A stretch of 13,966 bases of DNA from Vicinamibacteria bacterium (GCA_025937075.1 JAICSD010000061.1:1-13966); one strand, 5' to 3'. Counted from the first letter of the stretch, positions 7,253 to 13,966 are shown. Numbers and translations are program-made. The notes: a model not told the origin generated them from the sequence alone.

Positions 7253-9928
7253 CTATGACCTTGCGGGGTTCGGCTTCTCGGTATCGATGCCGAGATCCTT
7301 GATCGCCTGCTGCACGAGCGAGGCCTCGACCTGCCCGTCCTTCAGCAGCTCGGCGAGCGTGGCGACGGCAACGAAGCGCGCGTCCACTTCGAAGAAGTCG
7401 CGCAGGCCGCGGCGATCTTCGCTTCGGCCGAAGCCGTCGGTCCCGAGCGACCGGATGCGCCGCGGCATCCAGCGATCGAGCGAATCGGGCAGCACCTTGA
7501 GGTAATCGGATGCGGCCACGAGCACGCCCGGCGCGTTGCCCAGGCAGGCGGTCACGTGCGGCACGCGCGGCGTCTCGCCCGGGTGCAGCATGTTCCAGCG
7601 ATCGCACGCGTGTCCGTCGCGGTACAGCTCCTGATAGCTGGTCACGCTCCAGACGTCGGCGGCCACGCCGTACTTCTGCAGGATTTCCTGCGCAGCGACG
7701 ACCTCGTTCAGGATGGCGCCGCTGCCGAGGAGCTGCGCGCGCAGCTTGGCTTCCTGATTCGCGGCAGTCTTCAGCCGGTACATCCCCTTCAGAATGCCTT
7801 CACGGGCGCCCTTCGGCATCTCCGGATGCGTGTACTGCTCGTTCATCACGGTGAGGTAATAGAAGATGCTCTCCTGCTCGCCGTACATGCGCCGGATGCC
7901 GTCCTGGATGATGAACGCGAGCTCGTACGCGTATGCGGGATCGTACGAGATGCAGTTGGGATAGCACAGCGAGTACACGTGGCTGTTGCCGTCCTGGTGC
8001 TGCAGCCCTTCGCCGGCGAGCGTCGTGCGTCCGGCCGTGCCGCCCAGGAGGAACCCGCGCGTGCGCGAATCGGCGGCGGCCCAGATCAGATCGCCGATGC
8101 GCTGGAACCCGAACATCGAGTAGTAGATGAAGAAGGGGATGGTGTTCACGGCGTGATTCGCGTACGCCGTGCCGGCCGCGATGAACGAGGACATCGATCC
8201 GGCCTCGGTAATCCCCTCCTCGAGGATCTGGCCGTCCTTGGCCTCCTTGTAATACAGGAGGGTGTCCATGTCGACGGGCTCGTAGCGCTGGCCCACGTGC
8301 GAGTAGATGCCGACGGCGCGGAAGAGCGCCTCCATCCCGAACGTGCGCGCCTCGTCGGGCACGATCGGCACCACGAGGTGGCCGATTTCCTTGTCGCGCA
8401 GCAGCTTCGACAGCATCCGCACGAACACCATCGTCGTCGACGCCTTGCGCGCTTCGGTGCCCTTGTAGAACTCCTCGAACAACTCCTCGAGCGACGGGCG
8501 GAGCGGCTCGACGCGGACGGCGCGCGACGGCACGTAGCCGCCCAGCGCCTTGCGGCGGTCGCGCAGATATTCGAGCTCCGTGCTGTTGTCGGCAGGCCGG
8601 TAGAACGGCGCCTCGGCGATCTGCTCGTCCGATACCGGGATGCCGAATCGCGTGCGGAACGAGCGGAGGTCCGACTCGTTCATCTTCTTCTGCTGGTGCG
8701 TGACGTTCTTGCCTTCACCCGCCTCGCCGAGGCCGTAGCCCTTGATCGTGCGCGCGAGCACGACGGTCGGCTGCCCCTTGGTGTCGATCGCCACGCGGTA
8801 GGCGTTGAACACCTTCAGCGGATCGTGCCCGCCGAGGCGCAGCCGCTTCAACTGCTCGTCGGAGTAGTGCTTCACCATCTCGAGCAGCCGCGGGTCGGCG
8901 CCGAAGAAGTGCTCGCGCAGATACGAGCCGGATTCGACCGCGTACTTCTGGTAGTCGCCGTCGACGACCTCGCCCATCCGCTTCGTCAACAGGCCATCGG
9001 TGTCTTTCGCGAGCAGCGGATCCCAGTCGCAGCCCCACAGCACCTTGATGACGTTCCAGCCGGCGCCGCGGAAAATGGCTTCGAGCTCCTGGATGATCTG
9101 CCCGTTGCCGCGAACGGGACCGTCGAGCCGCTGCAGGTTGCAGTTGATGACCCAGATCAGGTTGTCGAGCTTCTCGCGAGCGTCAAGACAGATCGCGCCG
9201 AGCGTTTCGGGTTCGTCCGTCTCGCCGTCGCCGAGGAACGCCCAGATCTTGCCGGCCGACGTCGTGCGGAGATTGCGATCCTCCAGATAGCGGCTGAACC
9301 GCGCCTGGTAGATCGACATGATCGGTCCAAGCCCCATGGAGACCGTGGGGAACTGCCAGAAGTCCGGCATGAGCCACGGGTGCGGGTACGACGACAGACC
9401 GCCGCCTGGCTTCAGCTCGCGGCGGAAGTTCTCGAGCTGCTCGACCGAGAGCCGTCCTTCGAGGAACGCGCGCGCGTACATGCCGGGCGACGCATGCCCC
9501 TGGAAATACACGAGGTCGCCGTCGCCGTCCGCTTCGGGGCCGCGGAAGAAGTGGTTGAAGCCGATCTCGTACAGCGTCGCCGCGGACGCGTACGTGGAGA
9601 TGTGGCCGCCAATGCCGTCCGATACGCGGTTCGCGCGCACGACCATGGCCATCGCGTTCCAGCGGATCAGGCTCTTGATGCGCCGCTCGATCTCCTGGCT
9701 GCCGGGCAGCGGCACTTCGTCTTCCGCGCGGAGGGTGTTGATGTAGGGCGTGACGGCCGTGAACGGGAGCGAGACGCCGTGGGTGCGGGCGTGATGCCGG
9801 ATGCTCGTGAGCAGCCGCTCCACGCGGCCGCGATCACCCTGCTGGATGACGTAGTCGAGTGATTCGCGCCACTCCCGCTGTTCGAGCGCTTCGATGTCGG
9901 AGTTGTCGCGGGGTGCCGTATTTCTCAT
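7253..9928 (-). CDS. aceE: Pyruvate dehydrogenase E1 component, homodimeric type
   Basis: AceE decarboxylates pyruvate with thiamine diphosphate and acetylates the lipoyl group of AceF. At 891 residues it matches the homodimeric E1 of E. coli (about 887), not the split alpha/beta type. Clear family segments are DGIGGHISTYASAATLYEIG (from about 104), QGHASPGMYARAFLEGRL (from about 143), and the cofactor motif GDGETDEPE (233-241) followed by the N262-C-N264 region that closes the GDG-N thiamine-diphosphate and metal site. The C-terminal region with VTSYQELYRDGHACDRWN and HVTACLG is also typical. The ATG at 9928 has GAGG about 11 nt upstream, a little far. A TACAAT box about 45 bp upstream lies in an inverted repeat shared with the divergent M49 gene. 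First gene of aceE-aceF-lpd. Confidence 0.96.
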   Translation of the reverse strand: MRNTAPRDNSDIEALEQREWRESLDYVIQQGDRGRVERLLTSIRHHARTHGVSLPFTAVTPYINTLRAEDEVPLPGSQEIERRIKSLIRWNAMAMVVRANRVSDGIGGHISTYASAATLYEIGFNHFFRGPEADGDGDLVYFQGHASPGMYARAFLEGRLSVEQLENFRRELKPGGGLSSYPHPWLMPDFWQFPTVSMGLGPIMSIYQARFSRYLEDRNLRTTSAGKIWAFLGDGETDEPETLGAICLDAREKLDNLIWVINCNLQRLDGPVRGNGQIIQELEAIFRGAGWNVIKVLWGCDWDPLLAKDTDGLLTKRMGEVVDGDYQKYAVESGSYLREHFFGADPRLLEMVKHYSDEQLKRLRLGGHDPLKVFNAYRVAIDTKGQPTVVLARTIKGYGLGEAGEGKNVTHQQKKMNESDLRSFRTRFGIPVSDEQIAEAPFYRPADNSTELEYLRDRRKALGGYVPSRAVRVEPLRPSLEELFEEFYKGTEARKASTTMVFVRMLSKLLRDKEIGHLVVPIVPDEARTFGMEALFRAVGIYSHVGQRYEPVDMDTLLYYKEAKDGQILEEGITEAGSMSSFIAAGTAYANHAVNTIPFFIYYSMFGFQRIGDLIWAAADSRTRGFLLGGTAGRTTLAGEGLQHQDGNSHVYSLCYPNCISYDPAYAYELAFIIQDGIRRMYGEQESIFYYLTVMNEQYTHPEMPKGAREGILKGMYRLKTAANQEAKLRAQLLGSGAILNEVVAAQEILQKYGVAADVWSVTSYQELYRDGHACDRWNMLHPGETPRVPHVTACLGNAPGVLVAASDYLKVLPDSLDRWMPRRIRSLGTDGFGRSEDRRGLRDFFEVDARFVAVATLAELLKDGQVEASLVQQAIKDLGIDTEKPNPARS

Positions 9929-9959
9929 CGGGGGTCAATCCTCGAGGAATCCTGTCGGG

Positions 9960-9979
9960 CTACAATCCTTCTATTGTAG
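9960..9979. promoter_or_regulatory. Inverted repeat holding divergent -10 boxes for aceE and the M49 gene
   Basis: CTACAAT (9960-9966), a 6-bp spacer and ATTGTAG (9973-9979) form a perfect 7-bp inverted repeat in the 64-bp gap between the divergent aceE and M49 genes. Each arm reads TACAAT on one strand, one mismatch from the -10 consensus, so the two arms could drive transcription in opposite directions. The same symmetry could also be an operator. A TTGACC lies beside the left-reading arm but not at normal -35 spacing. Confidence 0.45.
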
Positions 9980-9992
9980 GTCAAAAGACGTG

Positions 9993-11720
9993 ATGCCCTC
10001 CATCCGTACATTCCTCTCTCGCACGGCTGTGTGGCTGTGGTGTGCGGCCATGTTGTACGGCGCCAGCCAGGATTTCACAACGATGCCCACGCTTGCCCAG
10101 CTTCAGAAGATGACCGCTCGATTCGCGCCGGCGGACATCGGCGCGGACCTGTCCTCGCTGCCGAAGAACGAACGCGATGCGCTTGCAAAGCTGGTCGAGG
10201 CCGCGCGCGTCATGGACGCGCTGTTCCTGCGGCAGGTCTGGGCCGGCAACGACGCGATGCTGCAGGAGCTGTCGCGCCTCGCCGCAGTGCCGGCAGGACC
10301 GCGCGCATCCCGATCCGCCGCCGCGAGGCTCCATTACTTTCTGATCAACAAGGGCCCGTGGGATCGGCTGAATCACGATCAGCCGTTCGTTCCCGGCGCG
10401 CCAGCGAAGCCGGACGGCGCGAACTTCTATCCGGCAGGGGCAACGAAGGAAGACGTCGAGAAATGGATCGATTCGCTCACCGGTGATGAGAAGACGGCCG
10501 CGACCGGATTCTTCACCACGGTCCGCCGCGGCGAGGATCACTTCCTCGTGATCCCCTACAGCATCGAGTACCAGGGTGAACTCGCGCTCGCCGCGGATCT
10601 GCTTCGCCAGGCGGCCGACCTCACCAACGACGCCACGCTGAAGACATTCCTCACGAGCCGCGCGGACGCCTTCCTCAGCAACGACTATTACGCGAGCGAC
10701 GTCGCGTGGATGGAGCTCGACGCGGCGATCGAGCCGACGATAGGCCCGTACGAGGTGTACGAGGACGAGTGGTTCAACTTCAAGGCGGCGTTCGAAGCCT
10801 TCATCACCGTCCGCGACGAGGCCGAATCGAACAAGCTGCAGGCGTTCAGCGATCACCTGCAGGAGCTCGAAGACAACCTGCCCATCGATCCGAAATACCG
10901 CAACCCCAGGCTTGGCGCGCTCGCGCCGATTCGCGTCGTGAACGAGATCTTTGCGGCGGGGGACGGCAACCGGGGCGTGCAGACGGCCGCGTACAACCTT
11001 CCGAACGACGAGCGCGTCGTGCGCGAGAAGGGCACGAAGCGCGTGATGCTGAAGAACGTGCAGGACGCGAAGTTCCGGATGGTGCTGCTGCCGATCTCGA
11101 AGGTGGCCCTGCCTGCGGTGGACCAGGCGAAGGTGTCGTTCGACGCGTTCTTCACCCACATCCTGATGCACGAGCTGATGCACGGTCTCGGGCCTCACAA
11201 CATCACGGTGAACGGCCGCGCCACGACGGTCCGGCAGGAGTTGAAGGAGACCTACAGCACGATCGAGGAAGCAAAAGCCGACGTGTCCGGCTTGTGGGCC
11301 CTTCGCTATCTCGCGGATCACAAGCAGCTCGATCCCGCCGTCGGCCGGTCGATGTACACGACGTTCCTCGCGTCGGCGTTCCGATCGATCCGGTTCGGTG
11401 TCAACGAGGCGCACGGCCGCGGCATCGCCATCCAGCTCAACTCGTTTCTGGACAGCGGTGCGTTCAAGGCTCGCCCGGACGGGACCTTCACCGTCGATGG
11501 GGCGAAGATCGGCGACGCGGTCACGGCGCTCACGCGCGATCTGATGATGCTCCAGGCCGAGGGAGACTACGCGAAGGCGAAGGATCTGATCGATCGCCTC
11601 GGCGTAGTCCGCCCGGAGATTCAGAAGGTGCTCGACAAGCTCGCCGACGTCCCGGTGGACATCGAACCGAAGTTCACGACTGCGTCGGGGCTCACAGGAG
11701 CTCAGGAGATCAAGAGATAG
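9993..11720 (+). CDS. Exported dipeptidyl-peptidase-III-like zinc metalloprotein (peptidase family M49)
   Basis: The 575-residue product has the two zinc motifs of family M49: H393-E-L-M-H397 followed by GLGPHNI, and E425-E-A-K-A-D430, with E394 as presumed catalytic base, the two histidines and a glutamate of the second motif as zinc ligands. Classical DPP III has a hexapeptide HExxGH; here the site is the shorter HExxH, a variant known from some bacterial members. The N-terminus (RTFLSRTAVWLWCAAMLYGAS) looks like a signal peptide with possible cleavage near residue 24, so the protein is probably periplasmic or exported, unlike cytosolic DPP III. Start: the ATG at 9993 puts the basic residues and hydrophobic core in order; an in-frame ATG at 9894 would read through the aceE start region. 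The last codons and the TAG lie inside the octamer repeat array at 11695-11813. Confidence 0.82.
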   Translation: MPSIRTFLSRTAVWLWCAAMLYGASQDFTTMPTLAQLQKMTARFAPADIGADLSSLPKNERDALAKLVEAARVMDALFLRQVWAGNDAMLQELSRLAAVPAGPRASRSAAARLHYFLINKGPWDRLNHDQPFVPGAPAKPDGANFYPAGATKEDVEKWIDSLTGDEKTAATGFFTTVRRGEDHFLVIPYSIEYQGELALAADLLRQAADLTNDATLKTFLTSRADAFLSNDYYASDVAWMELDAAIEPTIGPYEVYEDEWFNFKAAFEAFITVRDEAESNKLQAFSDHLQELEDNLPIDPKYRNPRLGALAPIRVVNEIFAAGDGNRGVQTAAYNLPNDERVVREKGTKRVMLKNVQDAKFRMVLLPISKVALPAVDQAKVSFDAFFTHILMHELMHGLGPHNITVNGRATTVRQELKETYSTIEEAKADVSGLWALRYLADHKQLDPAVGRSMYTTFLASAFRSIRFGVNEAHGRGIAIQLNSFLDSGAFKARPDGTFTVDGAKIGDAVTALTRDLMMLQAEGDYAKAKDLIDRLGVVRPEIQKVLDKLADVPVDIEPKFTTASGLTGAQEIKR

Positions 11721-11813
11721 ATCACAGGAGATCAGGAGTTCAGGAGAAAAAATTGCAAAGTCTCTCCTGATCTCTTGAACTCCTGTGATTTCTCCTGGTC
11801 TCCTGGGCTCCTG
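11695..11813. repeat. Palindromic 12-copy octamer array at the convergent M49/LysM junction
   Basis: CAGGAG (one copy CAAGAG) occurs on the plus strand at 11695, 11703, 11711, 11725, 11733 and 11741, with spacings 8, 8, 14, 8, 8. The complement CTCCTG (one copy CTCTTG) occurs at 11764, 11772, 11780, 11792, 11800 and 11808, with spacings 8, 8, 12, 8, 8. The two halves form a large imperfect inverted repeat of about 55 bp per arm around an A-rich centre near 11746-11760. The array starts inside the 3' end of the M49 gene and ends 7 bp before the LysM stop codon. It probably also serves as a bidirectional transcription terminator. Confidence 0.85.
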
Positions 11814-11819
11814 TGAACC

Positions 11820-12224
11820 TTACTGCGGAATCTTGAGCGTCTGGCCTGGCTTGATCTTGTCCGGGTCGCTCAACTGATCGCGGTTGGCGTTGAAGATCTT
11901 CATGTACTCGTTCGCGTTGCCGAAGTGCTCCTTCGCGATCTTGCTCAGCGTGTCGCCCGCCTTGACGGTGTAGGTACGTTCAGCGGTGGCCGCCCCGCCT
12001 GACGTCCCCACGGGCTGCGCCGATGGCACGACCTTGATGTCGGCGATGATGTCCTTCTGCCAGTCCGGCACTGTCTTGATTGCGTTCCAAATCTGATTCT
12101 TGTCGTCATCGGAATGGACAGTGCCACGAAAGTTGAGCTTGTCCCCTTCCTGCTGAGCCGAGCCGTCGAAGTGCAGCGATTTCGCAGTTTGGATGGCGTG
12201 GTTGTATTTCGCGCGTAGATCCAT
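11820..12224 (-). CDS. Small BON-LysM protein, Kbp/YgaU-like
   Basis: This 134-residue protein has an N-terminal BON-like segment (about 10-65, including KLNFRGTVHSDDDKNQIWNA and DIIADIKVV) and a C-terminal LysM domain (about 84-132, YTVKAGDTLSKIAKEHFGNA through IKPGQTLKIPQ), joined by a short Gly/Ala/Ser linker. The order, the size and the absence of a signal peptide match E. coli Kbp (YgaU, about 149 residues), a cytoplasmic potassium-binding protein; a potassium role here is only inferred from architecture. LysM domains otherwise bind peptidoglycan, but export is not suggested by the sequence. The start is well supported by AGGAGG (12231-12236) 6 nt before the ATG; another ATG 2 nt after that site is out of frame. 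It is convergent with the M49 gene and divergent from the phosphodiesterase gene. Confidence 0.85.
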   Translation of the reverse strand: MDLRAKYNHAIQTAKSLHFDGSAQQEGDKLNFRGTVHSDDDKNQIWNAIKTVPDWQKDIIADIKVVPSAQPVGTSGGAATAERTYTVKAGDTLSKIAKEHFGNANEYMKIFNANRDQLSDPDKIKPGQTLKIPQ

Positions 12225-12279
12225 GCATGACCTCCTCGTTGAATCCGCGCAAAGGGTTCAATACCCGTACCCGCCAAGC

Positions 12280-12353
12280 CAACCTCCCAACGCCCAACCT
12301 CCAACCAGCGACAACTGACGACAACTCACAACCGGCAACCGGCAACCGGCAAC
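12280..12353. repeat. Ten-copy GTTG/CAAC short repeat array
   Basis: CAAC on the plus strand (GTTG on the minus) occurs at 12280, 12288, 12295, 12302, 12312, 12322, 12329, 12336, 12343 and 12350. Spacings are 8, 7, 7, 10, 10, 7, 7, 7, 7, so the underlying unit is a heptamer with two 3-bp expansions. The right part is an exact tandem of CAACCGG (12329-12349, with a fourth, imperfect copy to 12356). The array fills most of the gap between the divergent LysM and phosphodiesterase genes; its minus strand is G-rich. Confidence 0.8.
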
Positions 12354-12367
12354 CGACCTCTTCAGCG

Positions 12368-12373
12368 TAAGAT
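12368..12373 (+). promoter_or_regulatory. Putative -10 box for the phosphodiesterase gene (leaderless)
   Basis: TAAGAT lies 8 nt before the GTG at 12382, the same spacing as the lipA box. The intervening bases are C-rich with no ribosome binding site. The match to TATAAT is 4 of 6 but keeps the key TA...T positions. Confidence 0.4.
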
Positions 12374-12381
12374 CCCCCGAC

Positions 12382-13212
12382 GTGCCGCGTCCGCATCCCG
12401 CTCTGAGCTTCGGCCGCCCGCAAGTGTTCGCACACCGCGGCGGATCGGCGCTGCGTCCGGAAAACACGTTTGCCGCATTCGATCATGGCCTCTCGCTCGG
12501 CGCGGACGGACTCGAGCTGGACGTTCACCTCTCGAAGGACGGCATCGTCGTCGTGCATCACGATGGGACGCTGGAGCGGACCACGAACGGCCGTGGCCCG
12601 GTCGGCGCGTGCACCGCTCGCGAGCTCGCCGGGCTGGATGCCGCGGCGCATTTCGGTGGTCCTGAATTTCCGCTGCGGGGCCAGGGATGGGGCATTCCGA
12701 TGTTCGCCGACGTCCTGCGCCGGTACCGCGGGATTCCCGTCATCGTGGAGCTGAAGGTGAACGAACCGCAGCTCGCACATCGCGCGATCGATCTCATCCG
12801 GGAGGCCAACGCCCTCGATCGCGTCGCGCTCGGATCGTTTGGGACGCGCGTCCTGCGCGCCGCGCGCGCGTACGAGCCGCGCATCATCACCGGATCGTCG
12901 CGCGAAGAGACACGGCTGGCGCTGTATCGATCCTGGTGCCGCATTCCGGTGTGGCGGCCGGCATTCGATGCCTATCAGGTTCCGGAGGTCTCCGGCCGCA
13001 CGCGCGTGGTCTCACCGCGCTTCGTTCGCGACGCGCACGGCGCCGGCGTTGCCGTGCAGGTGTGGACCGTCGACGACCCGGCGGACATGCAGCGCCTTCT
13101 CTCCTGGGGTGTGGACGGCATCATCAGCGATCGGCCGGACATTGCCGTCGAGGTGGTACGGCGCTTCGCGCAGCCCCGGCCTCCCCGCCATTCGCGCATT
13201 CAGAACTGCTAA
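12382..13212 (+). CDS. Glycerophosphodiester phosphodiesterase (GDPD family)
   Basis: The enzyme hydrolyses glycerophosphodiesters released from phospholipids to glycerol-3-phosphate and an alcohol. The 276-residue product shows the whole family signature: FAHRGG with H18 and R19, PENT (26-29), the metal ligands E45 and D47 in GLELDVHL, SKDGIVVVHHDGTLERTTNG with the second catalytic histidine H60, VIVELK with E123, and the C-terminal VWTVDDPADMQRLLSWGVDGIISDRPD. There is no signal peptide or membrane helix, so it is probably cytoplasmic and closer to UgpQ than to periplasmic GlpQ. The GTG at 12382 is the only start codon at a sensible distance before the first motif. No ribosome binding site precedes it; a TAAGAT box 8 nt upstream suggests a leaderless message. 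The AAA+ gene begins 9 bp after its stop codon. Confidence 0.93.
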   Translation: MPRPHPALSFGRPQVFAHRGGSALRPENTFAAFDHGLSLGADGLELDVHLSKDGIVVVHHDGTLERTTNGRGPVGACTARELAGLDAAAHFGGPEFPLRGQGWGIPMFADVLRRYRGIPVIVELKVNEPQLAHRAIDLIREANALDRVALGSFGTRVLRAARAYEPRIITGSSREETRLALYRSWCRIPVWRPAFDAYQVPEVSGRTRVVSPRFVRDAHGAGVAVQVWTVDDPADMQRLLSWGVDGIISDRPDIAVEVVRRFAQPRPPRHSRIQNC

Positions 13213-13215
13213 TAT
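13210..13215 (+). promoter_or_regulatory. Putative -10 box overlapping the phosphodiesterase stop codon
   Basis: TAATAT begins with the TAA stop of the phosphodiesterase gene and is followed by 6 nt (CGCCCC) and the ATG at 13222. No ribosome binding site fits in the gap. The hexamer matches the TANNNT pattern seen before three other starts in the window, but a stop codon contributes half of it by necessity. Confidence 0.35.
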
Positions 13216-13221
13216 CGCCCC

Positions 13222-13966
13222 ATGCCCTCCTCGAACGTTTCCTCCCTGGGCGCCCTCCGCAAGGAAGTCGAAGCCAAGCGCGTGTTGCGGCGTCCGGTCA
13301 AGCACGAAATCCGGGAAAACCTGATCCGTAAGCTGCGTGCGAACGAAGTGCTGTTCCCCGGCATCATCGGTTACGACGAGTCCGTCGTGCCGCAGGTGGT
13401 GAACGCCATCCTGTCGCGGCACAACTTCATCCTCCTCGGGCTGCGCGGCCAGGCGAAGACACGCATCCTGCGCGGCCTCACCGGGCTGCTCGATGACACG
13501 CTTCCCGTGATCGCGGGCTGCGAGATCCACGACGACCCGCTCGCGCCGATCTGTGCTGCATGCCGCGCGCGGCTGCGCGAAGCCGGCGACGATCTCCCGA
13601 TCGCGTGGCTCCCGCCCGACTCCCGCTACGTGGAGAAGCTCGCGACGCCCGACGTCACGGTGGCCGACATCATCGGCGACGTGGATCCGATCAAGGCCGC
13701 GCGCGGCGGGCACCTGCTCTCCGACGAGCTCACCATCCACTACGGCATGCTGCCGCGCGCGAACCGCGGCATCTTCGCGCTGAACGAGCTCCCCGACCTG
13801 GCGGGCAAGGTGCAGGTCGGGCTGTTCAACATCATGCAGGAAGGCGACGTCCAGATCAAAGGCTATCCCGTTAGGCTCTCGCTCGACGTGCTGCTCTGCT
13901 TCACCGCGAACCCCGAGGACTACACGGCGCGCGGCAAGATCATCACGCCGCTCAAGGACCGCATCG
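13222..13966 (+). CDS. BchI/MoxR-type AAA+ ATPase (partial, C-terminus beyond window)
   Basis: The frame is open to the right edge, 248 residues so far. The Walker A motif is G73-LRG-QA-K79-T80, the GxxGxAKT form of MoxR ATPases. The stretch [15 protein letters not shown], then [21 protein letters not shown], resembles the magnesium-chelatase BchI/ChlI region that leads into Walker B, and CFTANPEDY (226-234) is the sensor-1 segment. The Walker B position reads FALNE, with Asn188 in place of the usual Asp before Glu189. An insert of about 45 residues after Walker A carries C100, C111 and C114, a possible metal site. Such ATPases normally work with a VWA-domain partner to remodel other proteins; any partner gene would lie outside the window. 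It is not evidence for chlorophyll synthesis. It starts 9 bp after the phosphodiesterase gene without a ribosome binding site. Confidence 0.82.
   Translation, partial: MPSSNVSSLGALRKEVEAKRVLRRPVKHEIRENLIRKLRANEVLFPGIIGYDESVVPQVVNAILSRHNFILLGLRGQAKTRILRGLTGLLDDTLPVIAGCEIHDDPLAPICAACRARLREAGDDLPIAWLPPDSRYVEKLATPDVTVADIIGDVDPIKAARGGHLLSDELTIHYGMLPRANRGIFALNELPDLAGKVQVGLFNIMQEGDVQIKGYPVRLSLDVLLCFTANPEDYTARGKIITPLKDRI

Noticed and set aside
7556..9862. A 768-codon open frame on the plus strand, opposite aceE
   Set aside because: It lies wholly within the well-supported aceE gene, its translation is Arg/Val/Ala/Leu/Asp-rich without a recognisable domain, and long antisense frames are expected in GC-rich genes with biased third positions.
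12279..12306. G-quadruplex in the G-rich minus strand
   Set aside because: Runs are mostly GG with only two GGG, so a stable three-layer quadruplex cannot form; kept only as a weak remark under the heptamer array.
11695..12356. CRISPR-like repetition in the two intergenic arrays
   Set aside because: Units are 7-8 bp without spacers, and no cas genes are present.
1..13966. A new defence, secretion or biosynthetic gene system
   Set aside because: Every gene either belongs to a known housekeeping or envelope family or is a lone small lipoprotein; there is no cluster of unknown genes, no toxin-antitoxin pair, no reverse transcriptase and no mobile-element gene.

Overview
The window is GC-rich and densely coded. 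It most resembles a chromosomal segment from Acidobacteriota, probably Vicinamibacteria. The main clue is the truncated gene at the left edge, whose N-terminus is typical of the acidobacterial ADOP (MacB/FtsX-like) permeases. The GC content, the BchI/MoxR-like ATPase and the short tandem repeats between genes fit, but the taxonomic call is an inference without a marker gene. I see no rRNA, tRNA, CRISPR, phage or insertion-sequence genes.

Layout from left to right. (1) Minus strand, 1-2110: a UPF0173 metallo-beta-lactamase-fold hydrolase followed 8 bp later by the ADOP permease, which runs off the left edge. (2) Plus strand, 2133-4396: lipoyl synthase (lipA), a family 5 uracil-DNA glycosylase and a small putative OB-fold lipoprotein. 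The glycosylase gene sits between two clusters of REP-like hairpins, and its stop codon lies in the loop of one of them. (3) Minus strand, 4413-9928: a complete pyruvate dehydrogenase operon in the order aceE-aceF-lpd, with 1-bp and 10-bp gaps. (4) Plus strand, 9993-11720: an exported dipeptidyl-peptidase-III-like (M49) metalloprotein. (5) Minus strand, 11820-12224: a small BON-LysM protein resembling Kbp/YgaU. (6) Plus strand, 12382-13966: a glycerophosphodiester phosphodiesterase, then a BchI/MoxR-type AAA+ ATPase cut by the right edge.

Functionally, lipA makes the lipoyl cofactor carried by AceF (Lys42 of its single lipoyl domain) and reoxidised by Lpd, so lipA and the pdh operon form a pyruvate-to-acetyl-CoA neighbourhood. 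They are convergent transcription units separated by two unrelated genes. The other genes look like ordinary housekeeping or envelope functions.

I did not find a convincing new multi-gene system. The points worth a second look are at the level of expression and DNA structure. The lpd gene appears to start at a non-canonical AUC behind a perfect AGGAGG. Four genes lack a ribosome binding site but have a TANNNT hexamer 6-8 nt before the start codon, which suggests leaderless transcripts, including a divergent pair sharing one AT-rich box. A 12-copy octamer array arranged as a large palindrome closes the M49/LysM convergent junction. A 10-copy GTTG array separates the LysM and phosphodiesterase genes. 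REP-like hairpins bracket the glycosylase.
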